From Bacterioplanoides sp. SCSIO 12839 (GTDB taxonomy: Bacteria > Pseudomonadota > Gammaproteobacteria > Pseudomonadales > Oceanobacteraceae), in assembly GCF_024397975.1 (NCBI RefSeq), contig NZ_CP073745.1, positions 675,501 through 739,500 of the forward strand: 64,000 nucleotides of DNA, given 5' to 3'. The translations under genes and the position numbers were made by a program. Below the pieces are notes generated by a model. It was not told where the DNA came from, made no database searches, and saw only the letters and a list, made by a program, of their open reading frames with translations. Of the stretch, positions 54,588 through 64,000 are shown in pieces. Numbering within the stretch: the stretch's first letter is position 1; every line of letters begins with the position of its first letter.

Positions 54588-55934
54588 TTACATTGCCCAG
54601 CGTAATCCGAGAGCAAATGAGTTGATATCGTTGCTAACGTCACCTTGTAAGCGAGAGCCTGTTGATGCCAGTTCATCCTGAGTAATTGCACGCTCCTGTG
54701 CCAGGGTGTGCTGATAGCCTGCATCCAGAGCCAAATCTTCCGTTAACTGGTACGACATCCCGATCGACATGGCTTTGTAGTCGTCAAACGCGAAATCAAC
54801 CTTGGCTGTTTCTGTTGGGATTGGGGTTTGATCCAGGGCGATACCGGTCCGCAGGGTAAGTTGCTCTGACAGCGCGTAATTCGCCCCTAAAGAGAAGCGG
54901 AAACTTTCTTCCCAGTTGTGTTCCTGAGGGATGGCCGTCAGCGCGCTGACGGTTGAGTTGCTGCTTTCAATTTTGATCTGATCAAAACGCGACCATTTGG
55001 TCCATTGAACATCTGATTGCAGCGTCAGCTTGCCGAATTCATGGGAATAACTGATGTTGGCTGTTTCAGGGGTGGTAATTTGTACCTTGCCTTGTGCTGT
55101 CGTGTTTTCCAGCCCGGCTAACTCAACAAACCTGTTGGTACTTTCTTTGAAGCTAACTTTGGCGGTACCTTTGATGTCGTGCACGACCCGGGTTCGGTAA
55201 TTCAGGCCAAGCCGACCGCCATTCTGAAAATCAGTAAATACCCCGGCGGCAAAAGCAAAGGCAACGTCATTACCTTCTATCTCAAACTGTCCATCATGAG
55301 TGGTGTCACCCAGTTCTGATGCTGGAACTCCAGTTGCTGCACAAATTGCTTCAGGGGCTTCGGCTAGGCAAGCAGCAGTCAGGTTAATGGCTGCTGCCGT
55401 TTTTGCATTTAAGTATTGGGAAATAATACTAAAGCCAAAAGATGTTGTTTCGGTTGCCTGAAAAGCAAAAGAAACACCAGCATCGATACCGGTAATTTCA
55501 CTTTCCGTAACCGCGTAACGCGCAACACTGTCATCACCAAAGTCTGTACCGGTGGCATAAGGGGCATTGATAAAGGCTCCCATAGCTAAACTCTCGTCCA
55601 GGTGAGTGACGAAATACAGAGTGGGTAACAGGTCAAAGTTATTCGCTTCAGCTTTTTTGCCTTGAATTGGTGTGTTGTTGAGTGTGGTGGCATCTCCTTT
55701 AAACTCAGATTGTACCGAGATGGCGGACAGGTTAATTGCCAGCTCTTCCTGAGTGGCCAGCATGGCTGCCGGATTGTATGCCGCAACGGAAGCATCACTG
55801 ATTGCAGCTGCACCGGCCGAAAAAGCGTCGCCTAAACGGATGGCAGACTGTTCGTCGACATAAAAGCCCTGTGTATGTCCCTGTGAGGCAGCTATGGCTG
55901 CCATAGCCGCAGCTAAGATTTTTATTTTTGTCAT
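54588..55934 (-). CDS. FadL/OmpP1-family outer-membrane hydrophobic substrate transporter
   Basis: FadL-type barrels import long-chain fatty acids or hydrocarbons. The ATG at 55934 follows AAGGGG and gives 448 residues. The signal peptide is MTKIKILAAAMAAIAASQGHTQ. The mature start GFYVDEQSAIRLGDAFSAGAAAISDASVAAYNPAAM has the NPA motif of the hatch region, and the C-terminus FALGLRWAM is barrel-like. A pair of cysteines (ACLAEAPEAICAATG) sits in an extracellular loop. Marine hydrocarbon degraders often carry several such porins. Confidence 0.9.
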   Translation of the reverse strand: MTKIKILAAAMAAIAASQGHTQGFYVDEQSAIRLGDAFSAGAAAISDASVAAYNPAAMLATQEELAINLSAISVQSEFKGDATTLNNTPIQGKKAEANNFDLLPTLYFVTHLDESLAMGAFINAPYATGTDFGDDSVARYAVTESEITGIDAGVSFAFQATETTSFGFSIISQYLNAKTAAAINLTAACLAEAPEAICAATGVPASELGDTTHDGQFEIEGNDVAFAFAAGVFTDFQNGGRLGLNYRTRVVHDIKGTAKVSFKESTNRFVELAGLENTTAQGKVQITTPETANISYSHEFGKLTLQSDVQWTKWSRFDQIKIESSNSTVSALTAIPQEHNWEESFRFSLGANYALSEQLTLRTGIALDQTPIPTETAKVDFAFDDYKAMSIGMSYQLTEDLALDAGYQHTLAQERAITQDELASTGSRLQGDVSNDINSFALGLRWAM

Positions 55935-56082
55935 TGTAATCCCCTTACTCAATCTAATTTGGTACCAAGGTACATTAAGTGAGATTATCATCAAGAGGTA
56001 AATGCGCACTCTGTGAGGAATTGACCAAAAAAAGCCACATGGTTATGGTTCAGGCTTATTGGTTTTTCTATGGGAATATGTC

Positions 56083-56907
56083 GTGAGCAGTAGTGCGTTC
56101 CAAACCTATGTTATTGGTGCCGATCAGCCTGTGGGTCAGCAGTTGGTCCGGAATTTAAACTCTCAGGGGCTGATGTATCAGAGCATCACATTGGAGAGTC
56201 GCGATAAACTGACGGCTTCTTCTTCCGGTCAGCCTTTTTTTGTGATCACGCCACCATTGAATGAGCAATCAGATTCCGTTGATTTCTGGCTGGAACGCGC
56301 CAGAGAAATGGATGCCGGGGTGGTGTTATTGTCCTCACTGGCGTTATTTGCGTATCGCGCGGATAACGTTGTCACAGAAGATGACCCAAATGTTGCTGAT
56401 ACGGAAGTGGCCAATCGATTATTAGCAATGGAAAGCAAGGCTCGTGAAAATGAACGTCATGTTATCTTGCGGACTGGCCAGTTGTTCTCATTACAAAACG
56501 ATGACTTTGCTAGTCAGCTATTGGCCAAAGCCCGCTTATCAGAGCCATTGAGTGTTGATATGCAGCGCTTATTTGATCCGACGCCGGTGGATGATGTCGC
56601 GGATGTTTTATTGGCAGTTTTACGTCAGCTAGCTTGCAGCGATGAGCTTTTTGGCACTTACCACTTCAGTGGCGTTGAACCAGTATCGGCATTCGGTTTC
56701 GCTGAAGCATTAATGGCGCTGGCTAGCCAGTATGAAGACCTGTCAAAGGTTGAGCTGGGGTCTCAAGAGGGAGGAATGATGCCATCTCCATGGGCGGTAT
56801 CATCAGACAATACCCGGATTTTTCATACCTTTGGTGTTAAGCCTAAAGCCTGGCGCCAGGGGTTGGGGCGTCAGCTTCAGAAGTATTACCGGGTTGAAGA
56901 ATCCTGA
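56083..56907 (+). CDS. RmlD-like NAD(P)-binding Rossmann protein
   Basis: The GTG at 56083 has GGGAAT at good spacing and gives 274 residues. The N-terminus YVIGADQPVGQQLVRNLNSQG is a degenerate Rossmann dinucleotide loop. Later parts (VVLLSSLALFAY, VILRTGQLFS, FDPTPVDDVADVLLAVLRQL, GTYHFSGVEPVSAFGFAEALM) resemble dTDP-4-dehydrorhamnose reductase and related extended SDRs. The YxxxK pair is not evident, so it may be a non-catalytic relative. No sugar genes lie nearby. Confidence 0.72.
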   Translation: MSSSAFQTYVIGADQPVGQQLVRNLNSQGLMYQSITLESRDKLTASSSGQPFFVITPPLNEQSDSVDFWLERAREMDAGVVLLSSLALFAYRADNVVTEDDPNVADTEVANRLLAMESKARENERHVILRTGQLFSLQNDDFASQLLAKARLSEPLSVDMQRLFDPTPVDDVADVLLAVLRQLACSDELFGTYHFSGVEPVSAFGFAEALMALASQYEDLSKVELGSQEGGMMPSPWAVSSDNTRIFHTFGVKPKAWRQGLGRQLQKYYRVEES

Positions 56908-56953
56908 GTCAAAGTCGTGTTAGCTAAACCGCTGTTATCGTTGTAACAGTGGT

Positions 56954-57547
56954 TTATGCCAGATTCAGAGCAGTGGATTCCTGGTACAGGGCCATCAGCT
57001 TGTCAGTGATCACCGTACGAATACCTTCGCGTTCAAGGCTGGACAGAGACTTCAGTTCGCTTAGACGAAGACGATTCAGGTGCAGACAAGGCAGCTTATC
57101 GTTAAATTCCCGTAAATCACCTTTCATCAGAACCGGCAAAAACGGATCGTCGCTGTTCGAGCGGCGTAAAATCTGGCGCATACCTTCCTGAAACGGAATC
57201 GGGACAGAGCGCACGTTTTTGTTTTTGTGCGAGATCACCAGATACAAGCCCTGCTTACCAATCAGGTTGCCTGGAATGACGTGCAGACCAGTGGACTGGA
57301 CTGCATCAGCATTCAGGTGGCTGAATGTATCATGAAATGCATACGGGTCTGGCAGGATCACCATCTGGCGGTTGGCTTCTTCAGGAAAGAAGATGCTGTA
57401 GTTGGTGTATAGCTGTTTTACTGAGCCAGAAAATACACACAGTCGATTCTCAAACTGTTTAACAAAATTCATGGCCCGCTGGTGCTGGCTTAGGGTGTGT
57501 AAGTCCCAAACCAGGTCAGCATTTTGTTGACCTGCCATACTATTCAT
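56954..57547 (-). CDS. Protein of unknown function, 197 residues
   Basis: I do not recognise the family. The protein is soluble, with segments such as NRLCVFSGSVKQLYTNYSIFFPEEANRQMVILPDPYAF, QGLYLVISHKNKNVRSVPIPF and a helical basic C-terminus (LHLNRLRLSELKSLSSLEREGIRTVITDKLMAL). It has no signal peptide or metal motif. It stands alone with non-coding DNA upstream, where an inverted repeat at 57648-57670 could regulate it. Confidence 0.7.
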   Translation of the reverse strand: MNSMAGQQNADLVWDLHTLSQHQRAMNFVKQFENRLCVFSGSVKQLYTNYSIFFPEEANRQMVILPDPYAFHDTFSHLNADAVQSTGLHVIPGNLIGKQGLYLVISHKNKNVRSVPIPFQEGMRQILRRSNSDDPFLPVLMKGDLREFNDKLPCLHLNRLRLSELKSLSSLEREGIRTVITDKLMALYQESTALNLA

Positions 57548-57877
57548 TGATGTTTACCCCTTTGTTATGAGAATCGAGTGTTATTTAGTCACGCGAATCT
57601 CAAATTAGTTTAGCAAATACACCACATTGCTGGTCTTACTTTGACATAAGGTGACCAAAATTGTCACCTTGATGACAAAAGAATGAGCACTGCTTCACGC
57701 TTCTGTCTCAGATTGTCCTGTTGAGCCGGATCGTTCTGTTAAGCCAGTGTGGCTATGCATACTAAATGCTGATAAAACTCAAAGTCTGTGATCGTTCTCA
57801 GAGTCAGAGCATGTTGATAGTTCTTAGTATGACGCAGAACCGGATAGTTCGATGTGCACTTGTGTGTATTTCTGAAG
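57548..57877. other. 330-base gap between the 197-residue gene and holA
   Basis: No credible coding frame or RNA gene is visible. The only clear structure is a perfect inverted repeat, AAGGTGAC-N7-GTCACCTT at 57648-57670, about 100 bases before the minus-strand gene start. It may be an operator or a hairpin; no T-run follows on either strand. Confidence 0.5.
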
Positions 57878-58882
57878 TTAACTGGTTGGCAGTTTTACAT
57901 TTGTTAACAGCAGGGTTAACTCACTTAACAGTAACCAGGGATCTTCACCACTTCCTTTGACCGCATTGTCGATATCGGTGGCTTTTTGCAGAGCACTGTG
58001 TAGGTCACTGATGCTGAGTTGTTGCAGGGCTTTTTTGTAGGGGGGCTGTTGTTTGGGCCAGATATTATTCTTCTTAAAGGCTTCGCTCAGTTGTTGGCCC
58101 GAGGTGTTTTTCAGGGAGATCAGCTGGCGTACTTTCCGGGTTAACGCGCCTAAGATCATAATTGGCTCAACGCCTTCGCCACGAAGATGAGAAAGAATCC
58201 GGCTGGCTTCAGCCTGTTTTCCCAGCAGACATGCATCAGCAAGGCTGAAGGCATCAAAACGTGAACTGTCACCAATGGCGTCGTTGATCATTTCTTCAGT
58301 GATGGTTGATGCGCCTAACAAGCGCAGTTTTTCCACTTCTTGAACGGCGGCCAATAAATTGCCTTCGGTCTGGTGTGCCAATGCTGCAATGGCAGCAGGC
58401 TCGGCTTGTAAGCCCGCCACTTGTAAGCGGCGCTTCAGCCAACCAGGGTACTGATTGCGTTCAATCGGCCAAACGGGAAGAAAGACACCGGCTTTATCAA
58501 CCGCTTTAAACCAGGCTGTTCGCTGGGTGGCAGCATCAATCCGTGGGCAGATAATCAGCAGCAGATTATCCGGGTTGGGTTGCTTTACCAGATCCTGTAA
58601 GGCGTTTCCTTTATCCGACGGTTTGCCATTGGGGATACGGACTTCAAGAATCCGACGACTGGCAAACAGTGACATAGCGTTGGCTTCTTCGCGCAGATGA
58701 TTCCAGTCGAAGCCTGCTTCTGTATGGAATAACTCCCGATCTTCGATCCCCGCCTGGCGTGCTGCCATACGAATCTGGTCGCACGCTTCCATGACTAATA
58801 AGGGTTCATCACCGGATACCAGATAGCAGGGTGCCAAGCCTTTTTGTAGGGTGGCTGTCAGCTGATCCTGACGGATCTTCAT
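57878..58882 (-). CDS. holA: DNA polymerase III delta subunit HolA
   Basis: HolA opens the beta clamp within the clamp loader. The 334-residue protein has the family start KIRQDQLTATLQKGLAPCYLVSGDEPLLVMEACDQIR and RRILEVRIPNGKPSDKG, with EGNLLAAVQEVEKLRLL further on. It overlaps the lptE stop by 4 bases in the usual leuS-lptE-holA order. Confidence 0.95.
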   Translation of the reverse strand: MKIRQDQLTATLQKGLAPCYLVSGDEPLLVMEACDQIRMAARQAGIEDRELFHTEAGFDWNHLREEANAMSLFASRRILEVRIPNGKPSDKGNALQDLVKQPNPDNLLLIICPRIDAATQRTAWFKAVDKAGVFLPVWPIERNQYPGWLKRRLQVAGLQAEPAAIAALAHQTEGNLLAAVQEVEKLRLLGASTITEEMINDAIGDSSRFDAFSLADACLLGKQAEASRILSHLRGEGVEPIMILGALTRKVRQLISLKNTSGQQLSEAFKKNNIWPKQQPPYKKALQQLSISDLHSALQKATDIDNAVKGSGEDPWLLLSELTLLLTNVKLPTS

Positions 58883-59421
58883 GGCTGAGCCTGTACGCTG
58901 GAAGGTTTTGCTGCAGCAGGCGCAGGAATCGCAATAAAGGCATCCGCTTGTGCTCTTTGCAGGCGACGCATCAATTTACGCACCAGATCTTTTTCCATTT
59001 CTTTCAGCTGGACAGCTTCTTCGCTGGCGGTACCACCAACATTATTAATGTCATTGGTCAGGCGGCGACGCGACTTCACCTGAATCGGTAGTTCGCTGTT
59101 ACGCTCAATATGAATCAGGCGAGCGTCTAAACGGCCATTCAGTTCATATTCGGAAATTTGCCCGGAGCTGCTGACGGATAGTGTGCGCTTATCGATTTCA
59201 ACTTTGTTGACCTGCAGGATAGCCGGTGCATCGGCAGCCGTTTGTGTGAGTAACACATCGTTAAACTCCAGCTGCAGGATTAATTGCTGATCAAAACTGT
59301 TACCGGCCTGGCTTTGCAGGAATAAAACGCGATATTCCTTAGGCAGTGGTGATACACCCCGCAGGTGCCAGCCGCAAGCGGTGAGCATTGAAAGCATTAA
59401 GGTCCAGATGATTAAGCGCAT
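58879..59421 (-). CDS. lptE: LPS-assembly lipoprotein LptE
   Basis: LptE plugs and assembles LptD in the outer membrane. The ATG at 59421 gives 180 residues with signal peptide RLIIWTLMLSML and lipobox LTAC (C16), followed by GWHLRGVSPLPKEYRVLFL. The C-terminus is Ala/Pro-rich (AIPAPAAAKPSS). It lies downstream of leuS, separated by a structured palindrome, and overlaps holA. Confidence 0.94.
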   Translation of the reverse strand: MRLIIWTLMLSMLTACGWHLRGVSPLPKEYRVLFLQSQAGNSFDQQLILQLEFNDVLLTQTAADAPAILQVNKVEIDKRTLSVSSSGQISEYELNGRLDARLIHIERNSELPIQVKSRRRLTNDINNVGGTASEEAVQLKEMEKDLVRKLMRRLQRAQADAFIAIPAPAAAKPSSVQAQP

Positions 59422-59442
59422 GGTTTTTCCTGATCGGGTCAA

Positions 59443-59556
59443 AGCCGGTGGGAGGTATCCATTATTTAGTCACCGCGCCGAAGGGCCATCCCTGGCCCTG
59501 CCGCGCTACCGCAGAGTCCCTCTGCTGCTTTAAATAATGGATGCCTCCCTCCGGCT
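59443..59556 (-). repeat. Large three-arm palindromic element between leuS and lptE
   Basis: Outer arms 59443-59468 and 59531-59556 pair at 24 of 26 positions. Two perfect inner hairpins lie between them: AGGGCCA-TCCC-TGGCCCT (59482-59499) and GCAGAG-TCC-CTCTGC (59511-59525). The whole folds as a stem with two side hairpins. It occupies most of the 171-base gap and looks like a REP/MITE-type extragenic repeat or a structured intercistronic RNA. Confidence 0.8.
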
Positions 59557-59592
59557 GAAGTAAGGAAGTATGCTTCCAGTCGTTTTTACAGA

Positions 59593-62169
59593 TTAATTAG
59601 CAACAATATTAACCAGCTTACCCGGCACCACAATCACTTTACGCACGGTTTTGCCGTCAATCTGCTTCTGAATTGCATCGTCGGCCATGGCCATGGCTTC
59701 CAGATCATCTTTAGAAGCGTTGGCTGGCGCGTCCAATTTGGCGCGAACTTTACCGTTCACCTGAACAACCAGTACGATGCTGTCTTTCACCAGCGCGCTT
59801 TCGTCCACAACTGGCCATGCCGCATCCAGAACTAAACCGTCGTTACCAAAGGCCGTCCACAGTTCCTGCGCAATATGTGGTGCCATCGGGCTTAACATAC
59901 GGACAACCGCATTCAGGCCTTCGGCAATCACGCTGCGACCACCGGCACTGGACAGATCCAGCTTCTGCAAAGTGTTCATCAGTTCCATAATGGCAGCGAT
60001 ACCGGTATTGAAAGAATAACGACGACCGATGTCATCGCTCACTTTCTGGATGGTTTCGTGCACTTTACGGCGTGCATCTTTTTCGGCTTTATTCAGCTGA
60101 TCAGCAGCAACGATTGAACGATCTTCCTGTTGCAGCAGTTCGAAACTTAAACGCCATACCCGCTGCAGGAATTTTTGTGCCCCCTGAACACCGTTTTCAG
60201 ACCACTCCAGCGTTTGCTCCGGTGGCGCAGCGAACATGGTGTACAAGCGTACGGTGTCGGCGCCGTAAACATCGATGGCTTCCTGAGGATCAACACCGTT
60301 GTTCTTCGACTTCGACATTTTGATCATGCCTTCGTGTTTCAGCTCCTGGCCGTTCCACATGGCTTTGATCAGACGACCTTTTTCGTCACGCTCAGCTTCT
60401 ACGTCTTTGGGTGCAACGTATTCTTTGCCGCCGTTTTCATTCTGATAGCTGAACGCATCCGCCAGAACCATGCCCTGACACAGCAGGCTGGCAAATGGCT
60501 CATCACCTTTAACCAGGCCCACATCACGCATCAGCTTGTGGAAGAAGCGGGCATACAACAGGTGCAGAATGGCGTGTTCAATACCACCGATGTATTGGTC
60601 CACTGGTAGCCAGTAATCAGCTTCGGTTGGGTCGACCATTTGTGTGTCGTCCCACGGAGAGCAGTAACGCGCGTAGTACCAGGAAGACTCCATAAAGGTG
60701 TCGAAAGTATCGGTTTCACGGAAGGCCTGTTCGCCTTCGAACTCGATGTTTTCGAATTCCGGGTTGTTTTTGATCGGGCTGTTGACGCCGTCCATCACCA
60801 CATCGGTTGGCAATTCTACCGGTAGCATATCGGCTGGTGTGGGTACTTGCTCACCGTCGGCTTTGTTGATCATTGGAACCGGGGTACCCCAGTAACGCTG
60901 ACGGCTCACACCCCAGTCGCGCAGACGGTAGTTGGTTTTGACCTGACCTTTACCCGCATCCGATAACCACTTGGCAATAGCATCAAAAGCGGCATCGAAA
61001 TCCAGACCATCAAACTCGCCGGAGTTAATCAGCTTACCTTTTTCGGTAAAGGCTTCCGCCGACAGATCAAAGTCTGCAGGCGCTTCAATTACCTGATTAA
61101 TTTCCAAGCCATACTTCTGAGCGAATTCGAAGTCACGCTGGTCGTGTGCAGGAACCGCCATCACAGCGCCAGAGCCGTAATCCATCAGTACAAAGTTCGC
61201 GACCCAGATTGGGACTTCTTTGCCAGATACAGGGTGAATCGCAGTCAGACCGGTGGCGAAACCTTTCTTCTCCATGGTGGCGATGTCCGCTTCTGCGGTG
61301 CCGCCTTTTTTGCATTCTTCGATAAACTCAGCCAGCTCCGCATTACCTTCAGCGGCTTCGGCGGCTAATGGGTGACCCGCAGCAACGGCCACGTAGCTCA
61401 CACCCATTAAGGTATCCGGACGAGTGGTGTAGACCTCAAGGGTTTCCTCACGATCTTTTATACCGAAATGTAATTCAACGCCCTGGCTCTTGCCTATCCA
61501 GTTGCGCTGCATGGCAACCACTTGCTCCGGCCAGCCTTTCAGCTGATCAAGATCGTTTAACAGCTCTTCGGCGTAATCGGTAATACGGATAAACCACTGT
61601 GGGATTTCTTTACGCTCGATCGGCGTATCACAACGCCAGCAGCAGTTGTCGATCACCTGTTCGTTGGCCAGAACGGTTTTATCGTGTGGGCACCAGTTAA
61701 CCGCAGAAACTTTTTTGTACGCTAAACCTTTCTCAACCAGCTTGGTGAAGAACCACTGTTCCCAGCGGTAATATTCAGGCTTACAGGTCGCCAGTTCGCG
61801 GTTCCAGTCATAACCAAAGCCCAGCGATTTCAGCTGGCCTTTCATGTAGGCAATGTTTTCGTCGGTCCACTTACCCGGTGCTGTGTTGTTTTTGATCGCT
61901 GCGTTTTCCGCTGGCAGACCAAACGCATCCCAGCCCATTGGCTGCATCACGTTTTTTCCCTGCATACGCTCGTAGCGCGAAATTACATCACCAATGGTGT
62001 AGTTACGCACGTGACCCATGTGCAGACGGCCACTTGGGTAAGGGAACATCGACAGGCAATAAAACTTCTCTTTATTGGCATCGACGACGGCTTTAAATAC
62101 CTGTTGTTCTTCCCACTGGCTCTGGATTGAGGCTTCAATGGCTTTTGGTTGATAAGTCTCTTGCATCAT
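59593..62169 (-). CDS. leuS: Leucyl-tRNA synthetase
   Basis: LeuS charges tRNA-Leu. The true start is one of two adjacent ATGs at 62169 or 62166 ([20 protein letters not shown]), giving 858 residues; the frame is open another 74 codons upstream without family similarity. HIGH motif region: [20 protein letters not shown] region: [11 protein letters not shown]. The editing-domain segment [18 protein letters not shown] is intact. Confidence 0.97.
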   Translation of the reverse strand: MMQETYQPKAIEASIQSQWEEQQVFKAVVDANKEKFYCLSMFPYPSGRLHMGHVRNYTIGDVISRYERMQGKNVMQPMGWDAFGLPAENAAIKNNTAPGKWTDENIAYMKGQLKSLGFGYDWNRELATCKPEYYRWEQWFFTKLVEKGLAYKKVSAVNWCPHDKTVLANEQVIDNCCWRCDTPIERKEIPQWFIRITDYAEELLNDLDQLKGWPEQVVAMQRNWIGKSQGVELHFGIKDREETLEVYTTRPDTLMGVSYVAVAAGHPLAAEAAEGNAELAEFIEECKKGGTAEADIATMEKKGFATGLTAIHPVSGKEVPIWVANFVLMDYGSGAVMAVPAHDQRDFEFAQKYGLEINQVIEAPADFDLSAEAFTEKGKLINSGEFDGLDFDAAFDAIAKWLSDAGKGQVKTNYRLRDWGVSRQRYWGTPVPMINKADGEQVPTPADMLPVELPTDVVMDGVNSPIKNNPEFENIEFEGEQAFRETDTFDTFMESSWYYARYCSPWDDTQMVDPTEADYWLPVDQYIGGIEHAILHLLYARFFHKLMRDVGLVKGDEPFASLLCQGMVLADAFSYQNENGGKEYVAPKDVEAERDEKGRLIKAMWNGQELKHEGMIKMSKSKNNGVDPQEAIDVYGADTVRLYTMFAAPPEQTLEWSENGVQGAQKFLQRVWRLSFELLQQEDRSIVAADQLNKAEKDARRKVHETIQKVSDDIGRRYSFNTGIAAIMELMNTLQKLDLSSAGGRSVIAEGLNAVVRMLSPMAPHIAQELWTAFGNDGLVLDAAWPVVDESALVKDSIVLVVQVNGKVRAKLDAPANASKDDLEAMAMADDAIQKQIDGKTVRKVIVVPGKLVNIVAN

Positions 62170-62494
62170 GGCGTCACTATAAATTCTGATCTGCGCCAGC
62201 GACGGCGGCAGATACTGACTAAACAGAAGAAATAAGAAAGCGCGAAAGTGTACCCGAATCCGACCCCGGATCACACCAAATCCGAGCAGTCGCTGATGAG
62301 AAGTCTTGCCCGCCGTGTCATAAACCAAGGTCGTAATCACGCGACTTAAAAAGAAATAACCGCCGGGTGATACTTGATACAAGTCAGGCAAGATTCATTT
62401 TTCAGGTGGTTGGCAAATAATGTCACTTGGCCTGAGCCAGCAATATGCGTATTTTCGCTGCACCAAATATCAAATATTGAAAAATTTACCCTGT
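62170..62494. other. 325-base divergent gap between leuS and the cytochrome gene
   Basis: I see no gene here. A -10-like TACACT preceded by GGG (plus-strand AGTGTA at 62247-62252) about 80 bases upstream is the best leuS promoter candidate, with a weak -35. AT-rich sequence just before 62495 may hold the cytochrome promoter. No T-box or attenuator is visible. Confidence 0.35.
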
Positions 62495-63127
62495 ATGAAG
62501 TATCTGATCCGTACCCTGATAGCAGCATCTCTATCTATGACTCTGCCCTCGTATGCAGAGACGGTCGAGAATATGCTGGTTGAAATGACCATGATTCAGA
62601 ACAATACGGCACTGATGCAGGCCGCGGTTGCCGATGGTCGTGAACGTGGACAACTGTGTTTTCGCTGCCATGGTGATGATGGTAACTCCAAGCGTGATTA
62701 CATCCCGAATCTGGCCAGTCAGAATGCGTTATACCTGTTCACTCAATTTGAACATTTTGCCGATGGCACTCGTAAAGATTATGTGATGAGTAAACTGGCC
62801 GGCCATTTAAGCAAAGAAGATCGCATCAATATTGCTTTGTATTTTTCGCAAAGCCCGGTGGCAAAACGTCAGCAACCGGTTGAAAGCAACGCCAAAGGTG
62901 AGCAGATTTACCGTTCCATGTGTTTTGCCTGTCACGGTAATGATGGGTATGGTAATCAGCAGTATCCGCGTATTGCCGGGCAACCGTACGAATACCTGGA
63001 AAAAACGCTGATGAAGTTTTTGCACAAAGACCCGGAACGCCAGAACTCTCCGATGTCTTCTGTTATTCAGAATATGAATGAACAGCAAATGAAGGACGTA
63101 GCAGCCTATGTGGCGCACATGCCGTAA
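62495..63127 (+). CDS. Periplasmic diheme cytochrome c (c4-like)
   Basis: The ATG at 62495 gives 210 residues with a signal peptide (KYLIRTLIAASLSMTLPSYA). Two heme c motifs are present, CFRCH and CFACH, each followed by a GDDGNS/GNDGYGN segment, and Met-containing stretches that may supply distal ligands (KLAGH, SPMSSV). The two-domain repeat is typical of cytochrome c4, an electron carrier to terminal oxidases. The downstream lipoprotein gene overlaps its 3' end by 20 bases. Confidence 0.9.
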   Translation: MKYLIRTLIAASLSMTLPSYAETVENMLVEMTMIQNNTALMQAAVADGRERGQLCFRCHGDDGNSKRDYIPNLASQNALYLFTQFEHFADGTRKDYVMSKLAGHLSKEDRINIALYFSQSPVAKRQQPVESNAKGEQIYRSMCFACHGNDGYGNQQYPRIAGQPYEYLEKTLMKFLHKDPERQNSPMSSVIQNMNEQQMKDVAAYVAHMP

Positions 63128-64000
63128 CTGTTTTTGCCTTATTTTTTGTGCGTGGCTACTGAGTAGCTGCGCATCTTTCCCTGAATATTCTAATCTCACG
63201 CCACAATATCATCGCTCTGCACCCGAGCATTCACCTTTGCAGCAATGGCAGCCCTCATCTGTTGCTTCGACTTCTGTCACTGAACTTCGCTCTGTCACTG
63301 ACCTGGCTTCTGTGCCGACATTGTCTGACGCTTCGGGCCAACAGGCCGGTTTAAAATTGTTAGGCGATGGTCTTGATGCCTTTATTGCCCGACTGGCGCT
63401 GATCCAGGCTGCAACGTCAACACTGGATCTGCAATATTATCTTTATCATGACGATCTGACCGGACGTGCTTTGACACTGGCCTTATTGCAGGCTGCTGAT
63501 CGTGGAGTGCGTGTTCGTTTATTGCTCGATGATATGGCGACCCGTGGAAAAGACGAAGCACTGTTTCAGGTGGCAGCTCACCCAAATATTGATATTCGTT
63601 TTTTTAATCCGTTCCGCCGTGAATACTCCAGAGAACTACAGTTCATCACCCGTTATGGCGTGTCCACCCGGCGCATGCACAATAAAGCGATGATTGCCGA
63701 TAATCTGATGGCGATTGTGGGGGGGCGAAATATTGGCGATGAATACTTTAATGCCGCTCGCGATGACGTGGTGTTTGGTGACCTTGATGTTTTATTTACA
63801 GGCCCGGTAGTCAGTGATGCCTCGGTTTCTTTTGATCGCTATTGGAACAGCTCGCTCAGTTTTCCGGTGGAGCAGTTGTATCAGGAAGACATTAGCGCTG
63901 AACAGTTAACCGCCTCTCGTCAAAAGCTCGAGCAGTGGGCTCAAAACAAGCAAGAACACCCGTATTTAAAGGCATTAAAAAAACGAGCCGGTGAATTAGT
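63108..64000 (+). CDS. Phospholipase-D-family lipoprotein (3' end outside window)
   Basis: The frame is open from the ATG at 63108 to the window end (297 codons). The N-terminus is a lipoprotein signal (FCLIFCAWLLSSCASF). The first HKD active-site motif reads MHNKAMIADNLMAIVGGRNIGDEYF; the second HKD would be beyond the window. The family includes cardiolipin synthase-like and YmdC-like phosphatidyl transferases and secreted phospholipases. GAAGGA lies upstream of the ATG within the cytochrome gene. Confidence 0.88.
   Translation, partial: MWRTCRNCFCLIFCAWLLSSCASFPEYSNLTPQYHRSAPEHSPLQQWQPSSVASTSVTELRSVTDLASVPTLSDASGQQAGLKLLGDGLDAFIARLALIQAATSTLDLQYYLYHDDLTGRALTLALLQAADRGVRVRLLLDDMATRGKDEALFQVAAHPNIDIRFFNPFRREYSRELQFITRYGVSTRRMHNKAMIADNLMAIVGGRNIGDEYFNAARDDVVFGDLDVLFTGPVVSDASVSFDRYWNSSLSFPVEQLYQEDISAEQLTASRQKLEQWAQNKQEHPYLKALKKRAGEL

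Overview
The window reads as a chromosomal segment of a motile marine gammaproteobacterium, probably an Oceanospirillales member near Oceanobacter/Thalassolituus or Marinobacter. This is inferred from the Pseudomonas-type order of the flagellar/chemotaxis genes, the polar-flagellum regulators FlhF/FlhG, MotC/MotD, ParC/ParP and moderate GC; no rRNA is present to fix the taxonomy. I saw no prophage, insertion sequence, CRISPR array or tRNA. || Layout. 1-37345: a nearly continuous plus-strand flagellar and chemotaxis super-locus. It opens with fliG (5' end outside the window), fliH, fliI and fliJ. A first chemosensory system follows (STAS protein, cheY, cheA, cheW, a soluble four-PAS chemoreceptor ending in a WxxF tether, cheR, cheD, cheB), then an HsbA/HsbR/HptB-like partner-switching module. 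Next come fliK-fliL-fliM-fliN-fliO-fliP-fliQ-fliR-flhB, flhA-flhF-flhG-fliA, and a second, flagellar-type chemosensory system (cheY, cheZ, cheA, cheB, motC, motD, parC, an unnamed small gene, a parP-like gene, cheW, a DUF2802 gene). Sigma-54-like promoters stand before fliL (strong), fliK and flhA. || 37346-44828: a terminator, a small secreted protein, an AraC-type regulator converging on a putative outer-membrane protein, a Bcp peroxiredoxin, and the minus-strand nrdA-nrdB-ferredoxin operon. The nrd leader carries a good NrdR box, a weaker second box 31 bp away, and an exact DnaA box. 45225-47735: an RstA/RstB-like two-component pair whose kinase lacks a normal start codon, followed by an exact RstA-box match and two tandem terminators over a short non-coding interval. 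47736-53950: metR-like regulator, an Aer-like PAS chemoreceptor, a glpK broken by one frameshift, a membrane GGDEF protein with an I-site, and a peroxiredoxin-glutaredoxin hybrid. 54128-64000: a small unknown protein, a FadL-type porin, an RmlD-like Rossmann protein, an unknown 197-residue protein, then leuS-lptE-holA on the minus strand with a large structured palindrome between leuS and lptE, a diheme cytochrome c, and a phospholipase-D-family lipoprotein cut by the window end. || How the parts fit. The 37 kb locus encodes the C-ring (FliG/M/N), export apparatus, export ATPase, hook-length control, pole placement and number control (FlhF/FlhG), sigma-28, a secondary stator (MotCD) and two chemosensory systems. 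The HptB-type phosphorelay probably couples histidine-kinase input to sigma-28/FlgM or c-di-GMP output. A short acidic motif ending in a di-leucine recurs in FliM, CheZ, three times in the second CheA, and in the ParC-linked small protein; it is the most interesting cross-gene pattern I found.
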